From the NCBI GenBank assembly GCA_030667555.1, contig DAOUVR010000073.1, forward strand, positions 1 to 5,932: a DNA stretch of 5,932 nt. The letters run 5' to 3'. The notes beneath the pieces were generated by a model. It had not been told where the DNA came from. It saw only the letters and a program-made list of their open reading frames with translations, and made no database searches. Source of the DNA: Dehalococcoidia bacterium (GTDB taxonomy: Bacteria > Chloroflexota > Dehalococcoidia > E44-bin15). Position numbers and translations under genes: made by a program. Shown here piece after piece: positions 1 through 4,923 of the stretch. Within the stretch, counting starts at the first letter, position 1; the number at the start of each line of letters is the position of its first letter.

Positions 1-1
1 C

Positions 2-463
2 GACCTGTGTCCGCTGCGGAAGCACTTCATCAAGGTGGAAGCCCTGCCGGCTAATGAATACCTCAATGAACCCGGGGTTGTATTGGTAAACAAGTATGCC
101 CAGCTCAGAGAAGAGGCATCGGAAATAGGCGAAGAGATGGACAAAGTGAAAGAGGCGATTCTCGACTATGCCAGACGGGAAGAGGTGGAGGTAATCAAGG
201 GCAGCGACCGCAAGGTCAGGGTTAAATTTGACGAGAAGCTGAAGTTCCCTGGAAAGAGTGAGAGCGAGCGCAGGGAACTGGATGACGCAATAAAGCAGGC
301 GGGCATGTGGATAGAGGTATCGCAGCTTGATACGACGTCGCTTACTCGAGTGATTGAGAATAGCCTATGGAGCGAAGATCTAATCAACCAGGTGCTGAAA
401 TACGGCAGAATCGAAGAGACCACCACCATTTACCTAGCAAAATTGAAGGAAGAGGAGAAATAG
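2..463 (+). CDS. C-terminal part of a probable PD-(D/E)XK family nuclease (RecB/Cas4-like), truncated by the window edge
   Basis: The reading frame is open from base 2 and ends at TAG 461-463, giving 153 visible residues; the real start lies before the window. A GTG at base 35 is in frame, but the frame continues upstream and no Shine-Dalgarno site is visible, so I treat it as internal. The visible part begins DLCPLRKHF, which resembles the end of the cysteine-rich iron-sulfur motif (CxxC followed by P) that closes the nuclease domain of RecB-family and Cas4-like exonucleases; only one such cysteine (visible residue 3) is inside the window. It is followed by a charged, helical, probably coiled-coil stretch (about visible residues 28-60), then a short basic segment (VIKGSDRKVRVKF) and a mixed acidic/basic tail ending LKEEEK. 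If the call is right, the protein would be a DNA exonuclease or nickase acting in repair or recombination. The catalytic residues are outside the window, so family membership rests on resemblance only. It converges on mtaB. Confidence 0.55.
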   Translation, partial: DLCPLRKHFIKVEALPANEYLNEPGVVLVNKYAQLREEASEIGEEMDKVKEAILDYARREEVEVIKGSDRKVRVKFDEKLKFPGKSESERRELDDAIKQAGMWIEVSQLDTTSLTRVIENSLWSEDLINQVLKYGRIEETTTIYLAKLKEEEK

Positions 464-590
464 CTAGACACCATTATGGGTTTGTGCATCATAAACAATG
501 TAGGCACAACTCAGGAAAGGACGCGAAAGGGGATAATACTATCCAGCAGCGAAGTGGAATCTCTATTACAACCGAAACCCTTTCTCGATG
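464..590. other. Intergenic gap between convergent genes, with weak hairpins
   Basis: These 127 bases separate two convergent genes, so transcription should end here from both sides. Two small inverted repeats are visible: TTGTGC (482-487) with GCACAA (504-509), loop 16; and GGATA (531-535) with TATCC (540-544), loop ATAC. Neither is followed by a run of T on either strand, so neither is a convincing intrinsic terminator. The second reads on the minus strand as a hairpin followed by CCCTTTCGCG, the closest thing to a terminator for mtaB. No gene is apparent. Confidence 0.4.
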
Positions 591-1835
591 TCAGGAGAAT
601 AGGGGAACAGCCCACAGATCATTATTGTGCCAGCCTACCAATTTGGCTGGAGTAAACTTGTTCTTCAAGGGTTCCTCGCTCCGGGCAAATACTCTGATAT
701 AGTTCTCAGTGAGTCCAACCCAGACCCCCCTCTCCACCTCCCTCTCCCAGAGCACCGTCATGCTTCGCCCCAAGAACCACTCACGATACCGAGACGCCGA
801 CTCCTTTGCCAACTCAAGCACCCCCTTGCTTCTCACACTTTTTACCTTCTCTGCAACCTGTTGCGGCATCTCAGCAGCGAGGGTACCCGGCCTCTCCGAG
901 TAGGAGAAGACGTGGATATTGGCAAACCCCATCATCTGACAGAAGCGGTGGCTCTCCTCAAATTCCTCATCCGTTTCTCCGGGGAAGCCCACCATAATGT
1001 CCGTGGTGATAGCACCATCTGGCACGGCCTCCCTAACTCTAGCTACTGCCTTCTCGTAATCAGCGGCTGAGTATTGTCGCAGCATTCTTCCAAGCACCGA
1101 GTCGCTCCCACTCTGGAGGGAGAGATGCAAGTGGGGGCAAAGCCTGTCATCATCCCATAGGGCGATAAGCTGTGGAGTAAGGTCTTGAGGTCTAAGAGAA
1201 GACAGACGCAGTCGTCCAATATCGGTCTCATCAAGGATGCGCCGGACGAGCATCTCCAGGCTGGGCTTGTAGGCCCCGATTTGGGTTCCTGTCAGCGTCA
1301 CCTCCTGATAGCCTGCACTAATTCTCTCTTTGACCTCGTTCACTACCTCTTCAATGGGTTCGCTGTGTTCCCTGCCCCGGACAAATGGCACAATGCAATA
1401 GGAGCAGAACTGGTTGCACCCTTCCTGGACCTTCACCATGCCACGAGTGCGAAGAGTGGGCGCAGTGTTATCGGGTGGTTCTCTGTCAATCATGCCTCTA
1501 TCTTCTATAATATCGAGAATGCGAGCCTTTTCTCCATTGCCAAGAACGATATCAACCCCCTCCACCCGGGCAAGCTCATCAGGTGCTCTCTGGGGATAGC
1601 AGCCGATGGCGATGATGAGGGCCTCGGGATTTCTCCGTCGCGCCAGTCTCAACAGATGGCGGGACTTGCGATCGGCGACATGGGTTACTGTGCAGGTATT
1701 GAGGATGTAGATATCAGCGCCATCTAAAGCTGAAGCAAGGCGGTACCCCGCCCTGGCAAGCTCTCTTGCCATAGACTCAGACTCCGCCTGATTCAGCCGA
1801 CAGCCCAATGTCTCCACAGCAACTGTGCTACCCAT
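591..1835 (-). CDS. mtaB: tRNA (N6-threonylcarbamoyladenosine(37)-C2)-methylthiotransferase MtaB
   Basis: MtaB is a cytoplasmic radical-SAM enzyme that adds a methylthio group to t6A at position 37 of tRNAs reading ANN codons, making ms2t6A and supporting accurate decoding. All three domains of the MiaB/MtaB/RimO family are visible in 414 residues, close to the usual length. The N-terminal methylthiotransferase domain carries cysteines C12 (TLGCRLNQAESE), C48 (LNTCTVTHVADRKSR) and C79 (AIGCYPQ) for the auxiliary 4Fe-4S cluster. The radical-SAM core has C140, C144 and C147 (EGCNQFCSYCIVPFVRGRE). A C-terminal TRAM-like RNA-binding segment spans about residues 356-404. TLGCRLNQ and the sequence after the CxxxCxxC motif fit MtaB better than MiaB or RimO. 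Translation starts at ATG 1835-1833, with a modest GGA Shine-Dalgarno core at 1847-1845 and 9 bases of spacing. It stands alone on the minus strand, with a possible promoter at 1946-1974. No key residue is missing. Confidence 0.93.
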   Translation of the reverse strand: MGSTVAVETLGCRLNQAESESMARELARAGYRLASALDGADIYILNTCTVTHVADRKSRHLLRLARRRNPEALIIAIGCYPQRAPDELARVEGVDIVLGNGEKARILDIIEDRGMIDREPPDNTAPTLRTRGMVKVQEGCNQFCSYCIVPFVRGREHSEPIEEVVNEVKERISAGYQEVTLTGTQIGAYKPSLEMLVRRILDETDIGRLRLSSLRPQDLTPQLIALWDDDRLCPHLHLSLQSGSDSVLGRMLRQYSAADYEKAVARVREAVPDGAITTDIMVGFPGETDEEFEESHRFCQMMGFANIHVFSYSERPGTLAAEMPQQVAEKVKSVRSKGVLELAKESASRYREWFLGRSMTVLWEREVERGVWVGLTENYIRVFARSEEPLKNKFTPAKLVGWHNNDLWAVPLFS

Positions 1836-1906
1836 TTTTCATTTTCCGAAGCTAGCGTGGTGGTGGGTTCCGTTTCACCCTACCGTGGCTTATATCTGCT
1901 TTAGAG

Positions 1907-1935
1907 TTGACTTTTTCACTGCCTTTGAACATAAT
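1907..1935 (+). promoter_or_regulatory. Candidate sigma70-type promoter pointing toward fabF
   Basis: The -35 box TTGACT (5 of 6 consensus positions) and the -10 box CATAAT (5 of 6) are separated by exactly 17 bases, the optimal spacing. Transcription would begin near 1942, leaving an untranslated leader of about 418 bases before the fabF start at 2360. This is the best promoter-like match I found in the intergenic region. The long distance to fabF means it could instead drive a small RNA or the 28-codon frame at 1984-2070. Confidence 0.42.
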
Positions 1936-1945
1936 CTGTTAGAGA

Positions 1946-1974
1946 ATGATACCTTAGTACAGCGTCTAGCTCAA
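1946..1974 (-). promoter_or_regulatory. Candidate promoter for mtaB, facing the rightward promoter
   Basis: On the minus strand TTGAGC (1974-1969, 4 of 6 consensus positions) and TATCAT (1951-1946, 5 of 6) are separated by 17 bases. Transcription would start near 1939, about 104 bases before the mtaB ATG. It faces the rightward candidate at 1907-1935, so each RNA polymerase would run across the other's promoter. The match is weaker than that of the + strand candidate. Confidence 0.28.
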
Positions 1975-2072
1975 GGACGCAATATGGGAGGAGATAGCTT
2001 CGACTCTCATCGCGATATTGCGGGAAAAGGCGAGGAGTTATCCAACAAAGGAAATCCTCGTCGTGACTAAAT

Positions 2073-2084
2073 AGAAACGTTTCT
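2073..2084. promoter_or_regulatory. Perfect 12-base palindrome, possible LacI-family operator
   Basis: AGAAACGTTTCT is a perfect palindrome with a central CpG inside AAACGTTT, the layout typical of LacI/PurR-family repressor sites. With one unpaired T the symmetry extends to AATA on the left and TATT on the right (2070-2088). It lies about 130 bases downstream of the rightward candidate promoter and about 275 bases before fabF. No regulator gene is in the window, and a palindrome of this length can arise by chance in a region this size with roughly one-in-ten odds. Confidence 0.28.
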
Positions 2085-2271
2085 TATTGGGAGGTGGACG
2101 GAAGCTCAAATAAACTAGCAAATGTCTGCATACAACTGAGGGTAAGGAGTGGCAATAGAGAGCCCCGGTGTTTTATATAGCGAAATTATCATAACGTTTA
2201 TCCTTCTCAAGCGGGGCGATAAGTCTACTTCGACTGAGACCAGGATTATTTTGTCGCCAGTATCTAGCTAG

Positions 2272-2303
2272 CTACAAACCATCCAAGGATCTTGCCTTTG
2301 TAG
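2272..2303 (+). promoter_or_regulatory. Nested stem-loop in the leader just upstream of fabF
   Basis: CTACAAA (2272-2278) pairs with TTTGTAG (2297-2303), and inside it CAAG (2284-2287) pairs with CTTG (2291-2294) around a GAT loop, leaving a 5/2-base internal loop. The element sits 35 bases before the fabF Shine-Dalgarno site. No T-run follows, so it does not look like an intrinsic terminator; it could affect mRNA stability or translation, or be fortuitous. Confidence 0.3.
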
Positions 2304-2338
2304 ACTACATGCCAGGGTCCCCCCTCGGGCAAGATTCG

Positions 2339-2346
2339 AAAGGAGG
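2339..2346 (+). promoter_or_regulatory. Shine-Dalgarno site that sets the fabF start
   Basis: AAAGGAGG is a near-perfect ribosome-binding sequence followed 13 bases later by ATG 2360; a second, closer AGAAGG lies at 2353-2358. The frame is open back to an ATG at 2309, but that start lacks a purine-rich site in front of it and would add 17 residues that families of this type do not have. Confidence 0.65.
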
Positions 2347-2359
2347 AAGTCAAGAAGGT

Positions 2360-3601
2360 ATGAGAAGAGTAGTGATAACCGGTGTAGGGGCAGTAACCCC
2401 CCTGGGGATAGGGGTGGAAAAGAGTTGGCAAGACTTATGCCAGGGGATATCGGCTGTTGGAATGATTACCAGATTTGATGCCAAGAATCATCGATGCCAG
2501 ATCGCCGCCGAGGTGAAAGGCTTTAACCCCGATGATTTCATGGAAAAGAAGCAAATAAGGACTATGGACCTCTTCATTCAGTACGCTATAGCCGCAGCCC
2601 GGATGGCGATGGAGGACTCCAAATTCGACATCACTTCTGTAGATGAGGATAGGGCCGGTCTTATTGTAGGTAGTGCGCTGCAAGGAATGCAAACCATGGA
2701 ATATAATCAGCAGCTCCTACTTGAGGGCATGCAGGATAAGATCTCCCCTTTCTTTGTCCCTGGTTTTATCGCTAATATGGCAGGTTGTCAGATCGCTATT
2801 GCATTTGGCATCAAGGGACCGCTCATCTGCCCCGTAACTGCCTGCGCCACAGGGACACACGCCATCGGTGATGCTTTTAAGATGATTCAGCAGGGGCGCA
2901 CCGATTTTATGCTCGCAGGTGGAGCTGAGGCGGCCATTACCCCTTTGATTTGTGCTGGGTTTGACGCACTAAAAGTCACCTCTCCCAGAAACAATGAGCC
3001 GGAGAGGGCAAGTCGCCCTTTCGATAAAGACCGTGATGGCTTCGCCCCTGGCGAGGGGGCAGGCATCGTCATATTGGAGGAGCTTGAAATGGCACTTAGG
3101 CGGGGAGCCAAGATCTATGCCGAGGTGACAGGTTACGGCATAACAAATGACGCCTACCATATAGTCTCCACCGACCCCCAAGGAGATGGAGCAGCCCGCT
3201 GTATGAAGATGGCCCTCGCTGATGCTGGGATCTCCTGCAACCAGGTTGATTATATCAATGCTCACGGAACTTCTACCATTGTAAATGACCTCTCTGAGAC
3301 CATGGCCATAAAGACAGCCTTTGGAGAATATGGCAAGGTGGTTCCCGTTAGCTCTAATAAATCTATGATAGGACATCTTATGGGTGGATCAGGTGCGGTA
3401 GAAGCAATCTTCACCGCTCTCACCATGCGAGATGGGGTCATTCCTCCTACCATCAATTATGAAACGCCTGACCCTCAATGCGACCTGCACATCGTTGCTA
3501 ACACAGCAAGGAAAGCCAAGGTAAATATTGCCATTTCCAACTCCTTCGGCTTTGGTGGCACGAATGGTGTTCTGGTTCTTAAGGAGTTCAGCGGACAGTA
3601 G
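2360..3601 (+). CDS. fabF: Beta-ketoacyl-[acyl-carrier-protein] synthase II (FabF)
   Basis: FabF is a cytosolic condensing enzyme of type II fatty-acid synthesis: it joins malonyl-ACP to a growing acyl chain with loss of CO2, extending the chain by two carbons. The protein begins MRRVVITGVGAVTPLG, the standard KAS II start, and is 413 residues long, as is usual for the family. The catalytic triad is complete: the nucleophilic cysteine C162 in TACATGTHAIGDAF, H302 in NAHGTST and H339 in SNKSMIGHLMGGSGAVEA, with the conserved lysine K334. The glycine-rich gating loop NSFGFGGTN lies at about 394-402. ACATGTHAIGDAF favours KAS II over KAS I. After HGTST the usual P(L/A)(N/G)D is IVND, a mild departure. 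No acp, fabD or fabG gene is beside it; the next gene, 63 bases on, is a flavoprotein. A polyketide-type KAS with a special acyl chain is possible, but all visible motifs are those of ordinary FabF. Confidence 0.92.
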   Translation: MRRVVITGVGAVTPLGIGVEKSWQDLCQGISAVGMITRFDAKNHRCQIAAEVKGFNPDDFMEKKQIRTMDLFIQYAIAAARMAMEDSKFDITSVDEDRAGLIVGSALQGMQTMEYNQQLLLEGMQDKISPFFVPGFIANMAGCQIAIAFGIKGPLICPVTACATGTHAIGDAFKMIQQGRTDFMLAGGAEAAITPLICAGFDALKVTSPRNNEPERASRPFDKDRDGFAPGEGAGIVILEELEMALRRGAKIYAEVTGYGITNDAYHIVSTDPQGDGAARCMKMALADAGISCNQVDYINAHGTSTIVNDLSETMAIKTAFGEYGKVVPVSSNKSMIGHLMGGSGAVEAIFTALTMRDGVIPPTINYETPDPQCDLHIVANTARKAKVNIAISNSFGFGGTNGVLVLKEFSGQ

Positions 3602-3648
3602 CTGAAGCTCTCATGCAAACACGATCCCATAGTGGACTGCTTTTATGT

Positions 3649-3657
3649 AAAGGAAGG
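3649..3657 (+). promoter_or_regulatory. Shine-Dalgarno site indicating a TTG start for the flavoprotein gene
   Basis: AAAGGAAGG ends 7 bases before TTG 3665-3667, ideal spacing. An upstream in-frame GTG at 3632 has no purine-rich site before it and would add 11 residues ahead of the dinucleotide-binding strand, which normally begins within a few residues of the N-terminus. Confidence 0.65.
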
Positions 3658-3664
3658 CTCTGAG

Positions 3665-4840
3665 TTGTACGATATCGCAGTTGCTGGCGCCGGCGTTGCT
3701 GGCAGTTATATGGCCTACAGGCTGGCTAGCTTGGGATATAAGGTAGCGGTTCTTGAGGAGCACGAGAAGATCGGCGAGCCAGTTCAGTGTACCGGCATCA
3801 TCGGAGCAGAGTGCTTTGAGCGATTCCCCTTTTTTGATGGCACGGTTTTAAGTACAACCAGCTCTGCCAAGCTGTTCAGCCCCTCAGGGAAGGAGATAAG
3901 GCTACACAGGGACAGCGTTCAGGCATACATTATCAACCGCGCTGCCTTTGACCTGGGGCTGGCGGAGAAAGCCCGAGAGCAGGGAGCGCAGTATCATCTG
4001 GGCAATAGAGTAAATAATGTCGTAGTTCTAGATGATGGCGTCATGCTGGAAACTGAGGAACAGGAAACCTTCAAAGCCAAGACTGCGGTCATTGCCACCG
4101 GATTCGGTACTAAAATCCCTCAGAAACTGGGGTTGGGCAGCATCGACGACATTATCATAGGAGCCCAAGTTGAGGTAGACATTGATGGCGTTAATGAGAT
4201 AGAGGTCTACTTTGATCAGAAGTTGGCTCCTGGCTTTTTTGCCTGGCTTGTACCCACCTCCAAGCACAAAGCGCTTGTTGGGCTTTTTTCTCGAAAAAAT
4301 ACTGCCAGGCATTTAGGGGACCTTTTGAGCACACTTTTTCGCCAGAATAAGATAGCATCACTGGAGGCGACGCCTACCTATGGGGGCGTTCCGCTAAGGC
4401 CTCTAAAGAGAACCTATATGGAGAGGGTGCTCGTGGTAGGGGATGCCGCCGGGCAGGTGAAACCAACCACGGGCGGCGGGGTATACTACGGGCTTCTCTG
4501 CGCCGAAATAGCAGCCGAAACCCTGGATCAGGCGCTATCGACAAACGACTTCTCGGAGAGGCTCTTTTCCGGCTATGAAAAAGCGTGGCGGAGAAAGCTT
4601 GGAAGGGAGTTGAGGATAGGCCATCGTGCTCGCCATCTTCATGAAAGGCTTGCCAACTGGCAGATAGACATTATATTCAGTATCATCGAATCAACTGGAG
4701 TCCACGAATCCCTGCTAAGATCGCCGGAGCTTTCCTTCGACTGGCACGGTGATGCGATCCTCAAGGGTCTGAAGTATTTGGGCCCTTGGCGTCGCCTTTT
4801 TACATTTAGGGGAAGTCTAAAAATTATCCAAACAGGGTAG
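3665..4840 (+). CDS. FAD-dependent oxidoreductase of the geranylgeranyl reductase family
   Basis: This family uses FAD to reduce double bonds of isoprenoid chains (for example in archaeal lipids, chlorophyll or quinone side chains), and its relatives include FixC-like and halogenase-like flavoproteins. From the TTG start the protein has 391 residues. The N-terminal Rossmann motif VAGAGVAGS gives GxGxxG at G8, G10 and G13, ending in acidic E31/E32 for FAD ribose binding. PVQCTG at 39-44 matches the family's conserved cysteine motif. AWLVP at 193-197 aligns with the family's YxWxFP-type substrate-cavity motif. VVGDAAGQVKPTTGGGVYYG at 257-276 is the second FAD-binding GDAAG motif with its glycine-rich follow-up. 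The C-terminal 70 residues are more hydrophobic and aromatic and may contact membrane. The natural substrate cannot be read from sequence; polyprenyl phosphate, menaquinone or a lipid chain are options. It lies 63 bases after fabF and 83 bases before the epimerase gene, so co-transcription is likely. Confidence 0.82.
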   Translation: MYDIAVAGAGVAGSYMAYRLASLGYKVAVLEEHEKIGEPVQCTGIIGAECFERFPFFDGTVLSTTSSAKLFSPSGKEIRLHRDSVQAYIINRAAFDLGLAEKAREQGAQYHLGNRVNNVVVLDDGVMLETEEQETFKAKTAVIATGFGTKIPQKLGLGSIDDIIIGAQVEVDIDGVNEIEVYFDQKLAPGFFAWLVPTSKHKALVGLFSRKNTARHLGDLLSTLFRQNKIASLEATPTYGGVPLRPLKRTYMERVLVVGDAAGQVKPTTGGGVYYGLLCAEIAAETLDQALSTNDFSERLFSGYEKAWRRKLGRELRIGHRARHLHERLANWQIDIIFSIIESTGVHESLLRSPELSFDWHGDAILKGLKYLGPWRRLFTFRGSLKIIQTG

Positions 4841-4923
4841 CCAAGATCATCTACTCCAGGCATAATAGATGCATATGCTCCTACATACCCACGGTTTTTG
4901 GATAGGCTCAGGGGGGAATACAA
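4841..4923 (+). other. Short spacer between flavoprotein and epimerase genes with inverted repeats
   Basis: The spacer carries CATCTA (4848-4853) with TAGATG (4866-4871), loop 12. A wider 8-base repeat pairs TATCCAAA (4825-4832, inside the end of the upstream gene) with TTTGGATA (4897-4904). Neither stem has a terminator-like T-run directly after it. A GGGGGGAA run at 4911-4918 serves as a rough Shine-Dalgarno site for the TTG at 4924. I see no convincing promoter. Confidence 0.35.

Larger units (their letters stand above)
1836..2359. other. Long intergenic/leader region between divergent mtaB and fabF, with several inverted repeats
   Basis: More than 500 bases separate the start codons of mtaB and fabF, which point away from each other. 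No protein gene is evident. A 28-codon frame (ATG 1984 to TAA 2070) follows an AAGGA Shine-Dalgarno-like site at 1973-1977 with 6-base spacing, but its peptide is polar, charged and unrecognised, so it may be chance. Inverted repeats seen: GGTGGGT/ACCCTACC with one bulge (1862-1884); CGCAATAT 1978-1985 with ATATTGCG 2015-2022; CGAGGA 2031-2036 with TCCTCG 2055-2060; palindrome AGAAACGTTTCT 2073-2084; GCCCCG 2162-2167 with CGGGGC 2212-2217; and CTACAAA 2272-2278 with TTTGTAG 2297-2303. I see no tRNA, no T-box consensus and no riboswitch class I recognise. About 2100-2270 holds only the long-loop GC repeat. The amount of non-coding DNA suggests a regulated leader for the fabF operon, or a lost or unrecognised small RNA. 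Confidence 0.5.

Noticed and set aside
531..544. GGATA-ATAC-TATCC as an intrinsic terminator
   Set aside because: The stem is only five AT-rich pairs and lacks a T-run on either strand.
1185..1727. 180-codon open frame on the + strand inside mtaB
   Set aside because: It is antisense to a gene with full MtaB motifs, has no family resemblance, and is explained as a shadow frame.
1825..2070. 81-codon open frame running from the mtaB start into the intergenic region
   Set aside because: It begins antisense to mtaB with no ribosome-binding site and resembles no family; only its last 28 codons, which have their own possible ribosome-binding site, deserve mention.
2087..2105. GGGAGGTGGACGG resembling a T-box antiterminator or a ribosome-binding site
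   Set aside because: It does not match the T-box consensus AGGGTGGNACCGCG, no terminator or specifier arrangement is visible, and no start codon at suitable spacing opens a meaningful frame.
2250..2276. TTGTCG-N16-TACAAA as a fabF-proximal promoter
   Set aside because: Both boxes match the consensus at only four of six positions and the spacing is 16, so chance occurrence is likely.
2309..2359. Upstream ATG giving fabF 17 extra residues
   Set aside because: The extension (MPGSPLGQDSKG...) is not part of the KAS II fold, has no ribosome-binding site, and contains the strong AAAGGAGG site that serves ATG 2360.
3632..3664. GTG start for the flavoprotein gene
   Set aside because: No Shine-Dalgarno sequence precedes it, whereas TTG 3665 has AAAGGAAGG at ideal spacing and begins directly before the Rossmann strand.
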